Origin: [Eubacterium] siraeum
Lineage (GTDB): Bacteria > Bacillota > Clostridia > Oscillospirales > Ruminococcaceae
Direction of reading: 5' to 3'
Assembly: GCA_025150425.1 (NCBI GenBank)
Contig: CP102281.1
Span: forward strand, 1,054,001 to 1,118,000
DNA length: 64,000 nt
Within the stretch, counting starts at the first letter, position 1. Each line of letters starts with the position of its first letter. The translations under genes and the position numbers were made by a program. The notes under the pieces are model-generated. The model had not been told where the DNA came from. It worked only from the letters and a program-made list of their open reading frames with translations, and made no database searches. Shown here piece after piece: positions 24,746-33,347 of the stretch.

Positions 24746-26413
24746 ATGGAACAGGTTAAAAATTACTACAAGAGATTTGTAAAAGAAGGCTTTGATGAGA
24801 ACGGGATACTGAATAAGTTCGAGATAGACTGCCCCGATAACTATAACTTCGGCTACGATATTATAGATAAGTTCGGAGAAATCGACCCTGACAGGAGAGC
24901 GCTTATCCACATCGACCTTCAGGAAAACCGTCACGATTTTTCCTATTCACAGCTTTCGAAGCTGTCAACGCAGGCGGCAAATCTTTTCAAGTCATACGGT
25001 ATAAAAAAAGGCGACAAGGTAATGCTGGTACTGAAAAGAAACTACCAGTTCTGGATTGCGATAATCGCTCTTATCAAGCTCGGTGCGGTTGCTATACCCG
25101 CAACGCATCTGCTGACAACACACGACTTTACCTATCGCTTTGAACGTGCAAGCGTAAAAGCTATAGTATGTACCGGCTATAATCCCGATATAGCCAAGTA
25201 TGTCGATGAGGCGCAGGAAGAAATTCACGCTGACGGTCTTGTTAAATTTATAGCAAACGGTCACAAGGACGGCTGGATTCCGTTCGATGATGAAATTGCC
25301 GGAATGCCCGAAACTATGGAGCGTGTGCAGACGGATACAAGGGAGCATATGCTGTTATATTTCACATCGGGTACTACGGGCTATCCCAAGATGGTTGTCC
25401 ATAATCACAGATATGCACTCGCACATATTCAGACTGCGGCACATTGGCAGAATGTCGATTCTGACGGTGTTCATCTTACAATATCAGATACAGGCTGGGG
25501 AAAAGCCGCCTGGGGCAAGCTGTTCGGTCAGATGTCGCTCGGTGCGTGCGTGTTCGTGTATGATTTTGACAAGTTCATACCGACCGATATGCTGAGGATA
25601 ATGCAGAACTATAAGATAACCTCATTCTGTGCGCCTCCCACCATGTTCCGTTTCTTTATAAAGGAAGGTCTTGAAAACTACGATCTTTCGAGTCTTAAAT
25701 ATTCCGCTATTGCAGGCGAGGCACTCAACCCTGAGGTGTATAACAAGTGGCTTGAGTTTACCGGCCTTAAGCTGATGGAGGCATTCGGTCAGACCGAATC
25801 GACAGCACTGCTTGCAAATCTTGTAGGCATGACGCCTAAGCCCGGCTCAATGGGTAAGCCTACTCCGCTCTACGATGTCGACATTGTCGATGATGACGGA
25901 AATCCGGTGCCTGTCGGAGAAGTCGGTGAAATAGTAGTCCGTGCCGAGCGTGGCAAGGACGGCCTTTTTGACGGTTATTACCGTGATGATGAGCTTACCG
26001 CTCAGGCATGGCACGACGGGCTGTATCATACAGGCGATACTGCTTGGAAGGATGAGGACGGCTACTTCTGGTATGTCGGAAGAAATGATGATGTTATCAA
26101 GGCGAGCGGTTACCGTATAGGACCTTTCGAGATTGAAAGCGTTCTGATAGCGCACCCGTCTGTGCTTGAGTGTGCCGTTACGGGTGCACCCGACCCTATA
26201 AGAGGTCAGGTGGTAAAGGCAACAATCGTTCTTGCAAGAGGCTATGAACCGTCTGAAGAACTTAAAAAAGAGCTTCAGACTTACGTTAAGAAGAACACTG
26301 CGCCTTATAAATATCCGAGAATAGTGGAGTTCGTTGACGAGCTTCCCAAAACTATCAGCGGCAAGATAAGAAGGGTACAGATTCGTAACGAGGATAACAA
26401 GAAAAACAGTTAA
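24746..26413 (+). CDS. AMP-forming acyl-CoA synthetase (medium-chain/AcsM-like)
   Basis: 555 residues. The adenylate-forming P-loop reads LYFTSGTTGYPKM (about 205), followed by AIAGEALNPE, the A5 motif MEAFGQTEST, GLYHTGDTAW, FWYVGRNDDVIKASGYRIGPFEIE and a C-terminal catalytic lysine in KTISGKIRR. It activates a carboxylic acid to acyl-CoA via acyl-AMP. The length and N-terminus (NYYKRFV...NFGYDIID) resemble ACSM/benzoate-type enzymes rather than acetyl-CoA synthetase. Transcribed after the XRE-cupin regulator; a hairpin follows. Confidence 0.88.
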   Translation: MEQVKNYYKRFVKEGFDENGILNKFEIDCPDNYNFGYDIIDKFGEIDPDRRALIHIDLQENRHDFSYSQLSKLSTQAANLFKSYGIKKGDKVMLVLKRNYQFWIAIIALIKLGAVAIPATHLLTTHDFTYRFERASVKAIVCTGYNPDIAKYVDEAQEEIHADGLVKFIANGHKDGWIPFDDEIAGMPETMERVQTDTREHMLLYFTSGTTGYPKMVVHNHRYALAHIQTAAHWQNVDSDGVHLTISDTGWGKAAWGKLFGQMSLGACVFVYDFDKFIPTDMLRIMQNYKITSFCAPPTMFRFFIKEGLENYDLSSLKYSAIAGEALNPEVYNKWLEFTGLKLMEAFGQTESTALLANLVGMTPKPGSMGKPTPLYDVDIVDDDGNPVPVGEVGEIVVRAERGKDGLFDGYYRDDELTAQAWHDGLYHTGDTAWKDEDGYFWYVGRNDDVIKASGYRIGPFEIESVLIAHPSVLECAVTGAPDPIRGQVVKATIVLARGYEPSEELKKELQTYVKKNTAPYKYPRIVEFVDELPKTISGKIRRVQIRNEDNKKNS

Positions 26414-26423
26414 TGACAGAATT

Positions 26424-26446
26424 CGCCGCAGGTAATACTTGCGGCG
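26424..26446 (+). terminator. Hairpin terminator after the acyl-CoA synthetase
   Basis: CGCCGCAGGT (26424-26433) pairs with ACTTGCGGCG (26437-26446) with one G-T pair, then ATAGTTTTA. Confidence 0.65.
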
Positions 26447-26464
26447 ATAGTTTTAGAGGGCTTT

Positions 26465-27967
26465 ATGGAGTATTACATCTATCTGTTGCAGATATTCGGC
26501 GGCGGTAACCCGAAAATTCACGAGGTGATAAAGGCATACGGTAATGCAAGACTTGCGTATGAGCATATCAGCAGTGGCGATATGTCGCATATACCTTCTA
26601 ACCGTCACGAGTATGTCCGCAGAGCGTCACTCGAACGCTCAAAGGTGATAATGGATTATTGCGCCGGGAATAATATCGGCATTGTCACAATTGACGACAG
26701 AAATTATCCCGAACAGCTTAAGAATATATATAATCCGCCCGTTCTGCTGTTTACTGCGGGAGATATAAACTGCCTGCAAGGTAAGCTGGCAGTGTCGATA
26801 GTAGGCCCCAGAAAGCCGTTTGGCAATGCGATAAGGCTTGCGGAAAACATCTGCTACAATCTTGCGAGAAGCGACATTGTTCTTGTAAGCGGTTTTGCAC
26901 TGGGTATAGACAGGATAGCGCACAACAACAGCATCCGTCACCACAAGCCGACCGTGGCTGTGCTTGCCTGCGGAATAACTATTGATTATCCGAATAATTC
27001 ATTCGGGCTGAGAAAGAACATAATCGACAACGGCGGACTTATTCTGTCGGAGCTGCTCCCGGATACACCGTGCAATTCTGATTATTTCAAATTCAGAAAC
27101 CGTATTATTTCAGGACTTTCAAAGGGTACTGTCGTGATAGGCGGCTACAATGGAAGCGGAAGCCTTATCACTGCAAACCATGCGTTCGAGCAGGACAGAG
27201 AGGTATTCTTTACTATACCTGACGATACGCTGGATAAGAAATACAGCCGTGTTATCAGATTTTTGCGTGACGGGGCGCATTCCGTTTATGATTTCTATGA
27301 TATTATCAATGAGTTTTATCCGACTTACCGTGACAGAATCGATGATACATATCTTGATAAGGAACAGCTGACAAGCTTTGTGATGCACGAGGATGTCAGG
27401 GAAACACCGCCTGCTGAGGATGAGCCGACGGTTTGCGAAGTAAAGGAACCTGAGTCTGCGAAAAAAGATGAGAAGAAGCCTCTCCCTAAGGTGAAGGCGG
27501 CAGACGCACCACGCTTTAAAATTACAGGTGTCAAGGATAAGGAAAAGGAAATAGATTATTTCCGAGTAACTCCCGAAAATGTGCTGAAAAAGCGGAAAAA
27601 AGCGGGAAAGCCTGCTACACTGAATGATACGGCAGTAAAAGAAAGAATTCCTATAATAGCGCCGATTGCCGAAACCGATAACACGGATGTGAGTGAGGCA
27701 GAGCCGGTAACGGATAAGGAAGAAAAGCAGAGCGGACAAATTGCGGAAGCCGCAGAAAACGCATCGGGAGCTGTAGGAAACGCATCGGGAGCCGCAGAAA
27801 TTCTCGGTATCATCGCAAACAGTGACGGAGTAACGCTTGATGCATTGCTTTCTGCCTGCAGCTTATCATTCGGGGAACTCAGCGAGATACTCGCCGACCT
27901 TGAAATAAGCGGCACTATATCCTGCGGTGCGGGCGGAATATACACGGTAAAGAAGGAGCGGCAATGA
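26465..27967 (+). CDS. dprA: DNA-processing protein DprA, long form
   Basis: 500 residues, against about 290-370 normally. Residues 90-300 hold the Rossmann-fold DprA core: SIVGPRKPFGNAIRLAEN, LVSGFALGIDRIAHN, YPNNSFGLRKNII, FKFRNRIISGLSKG, GSGSLITANHAFEQDREVFF. Residues 315-440 are a charged, proline- and alanine-rich linker. The last 60 residues form a winged-helix (DML1-like) domain. DprA loads RecA on incoming single-stranded DNA in transformation. A 4-nt overlap couples it to the YjbR-family gene. Confidence 0.9.
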   Translation: MEYYIYLLQIFGGGNPKIHEVIKAYGNARLAYEHISSGDMSHIPSNRHEYVRRASLERSKVIMDYCAGNNIGIVTIDDRNYPEQLKNIYNPPVLLFTAGDINCLQGKLAVSIVGPRKPFGNAIRLAENICYNLARSDIVLVSGFALGIDRIAHNNSIRHHKPTVAVLACGITIDYPNNSFGLRKNIIDNGGLILSELLPDTPCNSDYFKFRNRIISGLSKGTVVIGGYNGSGSLITANHAFEQDREVFFTIPDDTLDKKYSRVIRFLRDGAHSVYDFYDIINEFYPTYRDRIDDTYLDKEQLTSFVMHEDVRETPPAEDEPTVCEVKEPESAKKDEKKPLPKVKAADAPRFKITGVKDKEKEIDYFRVTPENVLKKRKKAGKPATLNDTAVKERIPIIAPIAETDNTDVSEAEPVTDKEEKQSGQIAEAAENASGAVGNASGAAEILGIIANSDGVTLDALLSACSLSFGELSEILADLEISGTISCGAGGIYTVKKERQ

Positions 27968-28341
27968 ATCGTTCACAGCTTGACAAATACATAACCGACT
28001 ATTACGGCGTCAGAGCCGAAAGATTGTTTAAAAAGAATCCCGGTTTTCAGGCGTATCGTCATAATGATACGAAAAAGTGGTTCGCTATGATAATGGATCT
28101 GCCTGAAAGCAGGCTCGGACTTGACGGGCAGAAAATTACAGATGTCGTAAATCTCAAGTGCGACCCTATCCTTATCGGGTCGCTGAGGCTGGAGCAGGGC
28201 TTTTATCCTGCGTATCATATGAATAAGGAAAACTGGATAACGGTCGCCCTTGATGAAAGAGTACCCGATGAACAACTAAGGATGCTTGTCGATATGAGTT
28301 ATGAGCTGACAAGGAAAAAGTTCAGAAGAAAAAATAAGTAA
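27964..28341 (+). CDS. MmcQ/YjbR-family protein
   Basis: 125 residues, normal for the family. W-F-A-M in the N-terminal third, then VVNLKCDPILIGSLR, FYPAYHMNKENWITVALDE and a terminal YELTRKK match the MmcQ/YjbR (double-wing DNA-binding-like) fold. The function is not established. Starts within the DprA stop codon (ATGA). Confidence 0.88.
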   Translation: MNRSQLDKYITDYYGVRAERLFKKNPGFQAYRHNDTKKWFAMIMDLPESRLGLDGQKITDVVNLKCDPILIGSLRLEQGFYPAYHMNKENWITVALDERVPDEQLRMLVDMSYELTRKKFRRKNK

Positions 28342-28345
28342 AGAA

Positions 28346-28382
28346 TACCGCCCGTGAATGCAGTGAGCAAACACGGGCGGTA
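28346..28382. terminator. Bidirectional terminator between the YjbR gene and the metal ATPase
   Basis: Perfect 11-bp stem TACCGCCCGTG (28346-28356) / CACGGGCGGTA (28372-28382). Confidence 0.8.
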
Positions 28383-28392
28383 AATGTTTTAT

Positions 28393-30717
28393 TTACTTTC
28401 TCATAAGTCTTAATGAATTGAAGATAGCGATTATCGAAACGCCTACATCTGCGAAAACAGCCGCCCACATATTAGCAAGTCCCAAAACGCCGAGTACCTG
28501 AATTATCAGCTTTACACCGAGTGCAAATATGATATTCTGGAGAACTATGCGGTTTGTTTTTTTGCTGATTGCAAATGCGTCGGCAAGCTGCATGGGATCA
28601 TCCTTCATAAGAACGCAGTCTGCGGTTTCGATAGCACTGTCTGCGCCTGTGCCGCCCATTGCAACGCCTATGTCGGCAGATGCTATTACGGGTGCGTCAT
28701 TTATGCCGTCGCCTACAAACATTACCTTTTCATTGTCAGGAAGCTCCGATTTCATCTTAAGCGTAATTTCGCTCTTGTTTTCGGGGAGAAGCTCTGCATA
28801 GTAATCTGTGATACCGAGCTTTTCAGCCGCCGCAGCCGCCGCAGATTTATTGTCGCCTGTGAGCATTACGACCTTCACACCGTGATTTTTAAGCATCTTT
28901 ACAGCTTCTGCCGAGTGTTCCTTAGGCATATCTGCAATTTCGATAAGACCTGCATATTTATTGTCAACAGCCACATAAAGCACCGTGCCGTTTGCTTCGG
29001 GGCAGTTTATGCTGTAGTCAGCCATAAGTCTGCTGTTACCGCAGAGAACAGTCGAACCGGAAATCACAGCCTTGATGCCCTTGCCGGCTATTTCACTGCA
29101 CTGAGTAATCTGTGACTGATCAATATCCGCACCGTATGCCTTTCTTACCGAAACGGCTATAGGGTGGTTGGAGTTGCTCTCGGCATAAGCCGCATATCGT
29201 AACAGCTCATCCTTGCTCATTCCTGCAGGCTCTGTTCTTGTGACCTCAAACTGACCTTTTGTAAGCGTGCCTGTCTTATCGAACAGTACGACCTTTGCCT
29301 TTGAGATTGCTTCAAGGTAGTTACTGCCTTTAACCAGTATACCCTTTGATGAAGCCTTGCCGATACCTGCAAAGTATCCGAGCGGTACGGAAATAACCAG
29401 TGCGCACGGGCATGAAATTACGAGGAAGATAAGACCTCTTTGTACCCACGTTCCGAAATCAAAGCCTGTGAACAGGGGAGGGATAAGCGATATTATCACC
29501 GCCGCAAGTACAACTATGGGGGTGTAGTATTTTGCAAATACCGAGATGAAGTTTTCTGTCTTTGTCTTTTTCTCGACAGCGGATTCGACCATCTGAAGCA
29601 TTTTGTATACCGTGCTGTCGGTGAACCGGCGTGTTGTTTTAAGTGTGATAACACCTGAAATGTTGATAGCGCCTGCGGGGACTTCATCATCTGCCGTAAT
29701 ATCTCTCGGTAAGCTCTCGCCTGTGAGGGCTGATGTATCTATTGATGTGTTACCGCTTTCGACAATGCCGTCAAGCGGTATCTTTTCGCCGGGCTTTACT
29801 CTTATTATACTGCCTGTTTCAACGTTTTCGGGATCGACTGTTATATATTCGCCGTCAATCAGAACATCGGCTGTTTCGGGCTTTGTCTTGATAAGAGAAG
29901 ATATGCTTCTTCTTGACTTGTTCACGGCTATTGACTGGAAGAATTCTCCGACAGTGTAGAACAGCATAACGGCGACCGCTTCTTCGTATTCTCCGAGTAC
30001 GATAGCGCCGATGCTTGCGATAAGCATAAGCGTGTTTTCGTTGAAGAAATTTTTCTTTGCAATTGCCTTTATTGAAGTGATTGCTACCTCAAGTCCGCAG
30101 ATAACGTAAGCCGCAAGATACATCGAAAGTATCGCTATCTTAGGCACAAGCTGCTCTGTACCGATAGTTTTTTCAAGGATAAAAGCAACTATGAACAGAA
30201 TGCCAGCGCTTATCATCTTGACTATATCTTTAGTATAGCTTACCTTTTTCTCAACGTGGTTTTCCTTTTCGCTGACCGTTACATCCGGTTCAACGGCAGA
30301 TACCGTTGCTGTTACCTGTTTTAACAACTCCTTGTCGGAAATTATCTTTGACGGTGTTACGGTAAGCTCCTTATTGATGAAATTCATCTTTGCGCCGTTC
30401 GCATAGTCGGATTTTTCGACAGCTTCTCTTACTTCTTCCGCACACTGTGCGCAGTCAAGGCCGTCTATTATATATTTCTTTTCTTTAAAAGTCTGTCTTT
30501 CCCTGACGGTTACGTCGGGTTCGTGCTTTGCGACAACTTCTGTGACCGTTGTCATAAGCTCATCGGGCGAACACGAATTTTCCGCTTCAACGGTAAGCTC
30601 CTGCTTCATAAAGTTCATTCCTGCCGATTTCACATGTTCGTCCTTTTCGACTTCCGCACGAATCTCCTCTGCGCAGTGAGCGCAGTCAAGACCTTCTAAA
30701 ATATAGATTCTTTTCAT
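28393..30717 (-). CDS. cadA: Heavy-metal P1B-type ATPase, CadA/ZntA-like
   Basis: 774 residues. Two tandem heavy-metal-associated domains carry C-x-x-C (LDCAHCAEE at 10-18; LDCAQCAEE near 90). Then come the A-domain TGES, the transmembrane SCPCALVISVP, phosphorylation DKTGTLTKG and hinge GDGINDAP. The C-terminal helix ADVGVSIIAIFNSLR carries the aspartate typical of Zn/Cd/Pb exporters. The CPC motif and this aspartate point to Zn, Cd or Pb rather than Cu. It is the target of the adjacent ArsR-family repressor. Confidence 0.93.
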   Translation of the reverse strand: MKRIYILEGLDCAHCAEEIRAEVEKDEHVKSAGMNFMKQELTVEAENSCSPDELMTTVTEVVAKHEPDVTVRERQTFKEKKYIIDGLDCAQCAEEVREAVEKSDYANGAKMNFINKELTVTPSKIISDKELLKQVTATVSAVEPDVTVSEKENHVEKKVSYTKDIVKMISAGILFIVAFILEKTIGTEQLVPKIAILSMYLAAYVICGLEVAITSIKAIAKKNFFNENTLMLIASIGAIVLGEYEEAVAVMLFYTVGEFFQSIAVNKSRRSISSLIKTKPETADVLIDGEYITVDPENVETGSIIRVKPGEKIPLDGIVESGNTSIDTSALTGESLPRDITADDEVPAGAINISGVITLKTTRRFTDSTVYKMLQMVESAVEKKTKTENFISVFAKYYTPIVVLAAVIISLIPPLFTGFDFGTWVQRGLIFLVISCPCALVISVPLGYFAGIGKASSKGILVKGSNYLEAISKAKVVLFDKTGTLTKGQFEVTRTEPAGMSKDELLRYAAYAESNSNHPIAVSVRKAYGADIDQSQITQCSEIAGKGIKAVISGSTVLCGNSRLMADYSINCPEANGTVLYVAVDNKYAGLIEIADMPKEHSAEAVKMLKNHGVKVVMLTGDNKSAAAAAAEKLGITDYYAELLPENKSEITLKMKSELPDNEKVMFVGDGINDAPVIASADIGVAMGGTGADSAIETADCVLMKDDPMQLADAFAISKKTNRIVLQNIIFALGVKLIIQVLGVLGLANMWAAVFADVGVSIIAIFNSLRLMRK

Positions 30718-30754
30718 AAGCTACCACCTTTGATATGGTTGAAGTTTTGAACAA

Positions 30755-30770
30755 TTGAGTAACTATTCAA
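30755..30770 (-). promoter_or_regulatory. CadC/SmtB-type operator before the metal ATPase
   Basis: TTGAGT-AACT-ATTCAA has the same 6-4-6 form as the operator before the arsR gene, with one mismatch between arms. Confidence 0.55.
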
Positions 30771-30789
30771 ATGTATTGCCCGAAAAAAC

Positions 30790-30806
30790 AGGAGATACTA
30801 TCTCCT
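30790..30806 (-). terminator. Terminator of the arsR gene
   Basis: AGGAGAT (30790-30796) pairs with ATCTCCT (30800-30806); six T residues follow on the minus strand (30788-30783). Confidence 0.75.
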
Positions 30807-30821
30807 TTGATTTTTCCCGTT

Positions 30822-31217
30822 TTACTCCATAATATGCTCAAGTGCATTGCTGAACACCGTGTTTACATGGTTGTCGCTGAGCATATAGTAAACGACCTTG
30901 CCTTGCTTTTCACTGCGAACAAGCTCCGCCTGCCGTAATACTCTCAGCTGGTGAGAGATTGCCGATGCTGTCATTCCGAGCAGGGCGGCGAGGTCGCATA
31001 CGCACATTTTTGAGCGTGACAGCGAGTAGAGGATTTTTATCCTTGTTTCATCGCTTATAGCCTTGAAGAACATTGACAGCTTTTCAAACTGCATCTGTTC
31101 AAGCATCCTATCACGCACATAGTTTACTACGTCCTCGTGTATTACATTGCAGTTACAGAATTCATTTTCGTCTTTTGCAGTGATATTTTCCGACTTTTCT
31201 GATTTGCTGACCGCCAT
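30822..31217 (-). CDS. ArsR/SmtB-family metal-sensing repressor (CadC-like)
   Basis: 131 residues. An N-terminal EFCNCNVIHED provides a cysteine pair, and the winged helix contains SRSKMCVCDLAALLG (metal-site C-V-C in helix alpha-3) and the recognition helix TASAISHQLRVLRQAELVRS followed by KQGKVVYY. The cysteines place it with CadC-type Cd/Pb/Zn sensors. Transcribed ahead of the P-type ATPase, both genes preceded by TTGAAC-type operators, so metal relieves repression of both (inference from the family). Confidence 0.9.
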   Translation of the reverse strand: MAVSKSEKSENITAKDENEFCNCNVIHEDVVNYVRDRMLEQMQFEKLSMFFKAISDETRIKILYSLSRSKMCVCDLAALLGMTASAISHQLRVLRQAELVRSEKQGKVVYYMLSDNHVNTVFSNALEHIME

Positions 31218-31233
31218 TTTAACCTCATTTCAT

Positions 31234-31286
31234 TTGAACGGTTGTTCAACTGTTTGTATTATAACACCGTCATACTGCATTGTCAA
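31234..31286 (-). promoter_or_regulatory. Promoter and operator of the arsR-cadA unit
   Basis: On the minus strand TTGACA (31286-31281), 17-bp spacer, TATAAT (31263-31258), and a perfect inverted repeat TTGAAC-GGTT-GTTCAA (31234-31249) over the expected start of transcription. The promoter lies across the 3' end of the XRE gene. Confidence 0.8.
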
Positions 31287-31686
31287 TAGTTTCTTTATGA
31301 TTTTTTGCTTTTCCTGCAAAATATTTTTCTGCAATACAGGAAAAGAATGTTGTCTTATCGTTTTCGGTGAAATCCTCATCGTCAAGCATAGCCGATACTT
31401 CGTTCAGAAGTACATCGGCCTTTTCTCTTGTTTCTGTCGGAGAAGTGCCGTTGAAATACAGCTTTTCATCGCCTGACAGGATAAGATCCACAGTGTCGTC
31501 CGTCAGCAGTTCCTCGCTGACACCGAGCAGTACAGCCATATCCGACAGCGTCTTTGCTCTCGGGGTCCTTGCACCGCTTATGTAGTTCGCAAGTGCTCTG
31601 TAGGTTATGGATACGGCAGACGCAAAGTCCGTCTTTTTATAGCCGTTTCTTTTAATAAGTATTTCCAGCTTGTCCTTAAGTTCCAT
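31270..31686 (-). CDS. XRE-family helix-turn-helix regulator
   Basis: 138 residues from ATG at 31686 (GGAGGAATT upstream). The HTH is LEILIKRNGYKKTDFASAVS...RALANYISGARTPRAKTL (about 5-50). The acidic C-terminal half (EVSAMLDDEDFTENDK) has no recognised domain. It is oriented away from argG; the target is unknown. Confidence 0.8.
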   Translation of the reverse strand: MELKDKLEILIKRNGYKKTDFASAVSITYRALANYISGARTPRAKTLSDMAVLLGVSEELLTDDTVDLILSGDEKLYFNGTSPTETREKADVLLNEVSAMLDDEDFTENDKTTFFSCIAEKYFAGKAKNHKETIDNAV

Positions 31687-31804
31687 AATTCCTCCGACTG
31701 AATTTCCTTTTACTATTATTATATCCTTACATTTACGGCTTGTCAATCAAAAAAATACATAAAAATTCGCTAAAATTCAACAATTATTCACTATATGCAG
31801 TATA

Positions 31805-31858
31805 TTATGCAGTTTTGTGCATAAAAATGCTTGACTTTGATGTGAAAAGGTGTATAAT
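31805..31858 (+). promoter_or_regulatory. Promoter of argG with an upstream inverted repeat
   Basis: TTGACT (31831-31836), 16-bp spacer, TATAAT (31853-31858). TTATGCA (31805-31811) and TGCATAA (31818-31824) form a 7-bp inverted repeat just upstream, a candidate arginine-regulator site but not a standard ARG box. Confidence 0.6.
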
Positions 31859-31927
31859 ATTCAATGTGAGTTAAATCAGAAAGCAGAACGCCCGAAAGCG
31901 TCTGTGAGATAGAAAGGAAATAATAAA

Positions 31928-33154
31928 ATGGCTAAAGAAATCAAAAAGATCGTACTTGCTTATTCAGGCGGACTTGATACGTCCATCATCATTCCGTGGT
32001 TACACGAGAATTATCCCGGCTGTGAAGTAATCTGCGTAGCAGGTAACGTAGGACAGGACTCTGAAATAGTAGGTCTTGAAGAAAGAGCTAAGAAGACAGG
32101 CGCATCCAAGCTCTACATAGAAGATATACAGGACGAATTCGTAAACGACTTTATATTCCCCACACTCAAGGCAGGCGCTAAGTACGAGGGTTATCTGCTC
32201 GGTACTTCGTTCGCTCGTCCTCCTATAGCTAAAAGACTTGTTGAGATAGCTAAGAAGGAAGGCGCTGACGCTATCTGCCACGGCTGCACAGGTAAGGGTA
32301 ACGACCAGGTACGTTTTGAACTTACTATCAAGGCTCTCGCACCCGAGCTTGAGATTATCGCTCCCTGGAGAATATGGAATATTAAGTCAAGAGATCAGGA
32401 AATCGAGTATGCAGAGGCACACAATGTTCCGATAAAGATTACCCGTGAAACCAACTACTCAAAGGATATGAACCTCTGGCACTTATCACACGAAGGTCTT
32501 GACCTTGAAGACCCCGCAAACGAGCCTCAGTACAATAAGAAAGGCTTCCTTGAACTTGGCGTTTCACCCGAGCAGGCTCCCGACAAGCCCACATATGTTA
32601 CAATACACTTTGAAAAGGGTATCCCCACTTCACTTAACGGTGAAAAGATGGACGGCGTAAAACTCATCAAGACTCTTAACAAGCTCGGCGGCGAGAACGG
32701 CATCGGTCTGTTCGACGTTGTTGAAAACAGACTTGTAGGTATGAAGTCGAGAGGCGTTTACGAAACTCCCGGCGGAACAATTCTTTATCACGCTCACGAA
32801 GTTCTTGAAACTATCTGTCTTGATAAGGAAACACAGCACTACAAGTACGGTCTTGCACAGAAGTATGCAGACATCGTATATAACGGTCAGTGGTACACAC
32901 CTTTAAGAGAGGCTATGGACGCTTTCGTTGACAAGACACAGGAAACTGTTACAGGCGACGTTAAGCTCAAGCTCTACAAGGGCAACATCATCAACGCAGG
33001 CGTTACATCACCATACACACTGTACAGCGAAGACTTTGCTTCATTCGGTGAGGACGATGTTTACGATCAGACAGATTCAAAGGGCTTTATCAACCTGTTC
33101 GGTCTGCCGATAAAGGTCAAGGCTCTGCTTGATGCTGAGAGAAACAATAAGTAA
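31928..33154 (+). CDS. argG: Argininosuccinate synthase
   Basis: 408 residues. The PP-loop [15 protein letters not shown] is at the N-terminus; ATP and citrulline binding regions [15 protein letters not shown] and [17 protein letters not shown] are intact. It makes argininosuccinate from citrulline and aspartate. The codon choice differs from neighbours (many CTC, ATC, GAC), as in highly expressed genes. First gene of the arg cluster, followed by terminator-like hairpins before argH. Confidence 0.97.
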   Translation: MAKEIKKIVLAYSGGLDTSIIIPWLHENYPGCEVICVAGNVGQDSEIVGLEERAKKTGASKLYIEDIQDEFVNDFIFPTLKAGAKYEGYLLGTSFARPPIAKRLVEIAKKEGADAICHGCTGKGNDQVRFELTIKALAPELEIIAPWRIWNIKSRDQEIEYAEAHNVPIKITRETNYSKDMNLWHLSHEGLDLEDPANEPQYNKKGFLELGVSPEQAPDKPTYVTIHFEKGIPTSLNGEKMDGVKLIKTLNKLGGENGIGLFDVVENRLVGMKSRGVYETPGGTILYHAHEVLETICLDKETQHYKYGLAQKYADIVYNGQWYTPLREAMDAFVDKTQETVTGDVKLKLYKGNIINAGVTSPYTLYSEDFASFGEDDVYDQTDSKGFINLFGLPIKVKALLDAERNNK

Positions 33155-33177
33155 GCTATAAAGCGTTACGGTAAATC

Positions 33178-33310
33178 CCGCAAGGTGTAAAACTATGCCT
33201 TGCGGCTTTTACGGTTTTTAAGATGCGATTTAAAACACGGTCGTTTCGGCTGTGTTTTAAAAAGCGTTTTAATTACTTTTATATTTATAACGGAAAAAAC
33301 AAAACGCTTT
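33178..33310 (+). terminator. Nested hairpins between argG and argH
   Basis: CCGCAAGG/CCTTGCGG (33178-33185 with 33198-33205) followed by CTTTTA; TTTAAAACAC/GTGTTTTAAA (33229-33238 with 33252-33261); and AAAGCGTTTT/AAAACGCTTT (33262-33271 with 33301-33310). The first is a likely terminator. Confidence 0.6.
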
Positions 33311-33347
33311 TTGCGTTATGAACATAAATCTGAAAGGAAATAACAGT

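Noticed and set aside
31747-31927. T-box or arginine riboswitch before argG
   Set aside because: No T-box core sequence or specifier stem is visible; only a promoter and a short inverted repeat are supported.
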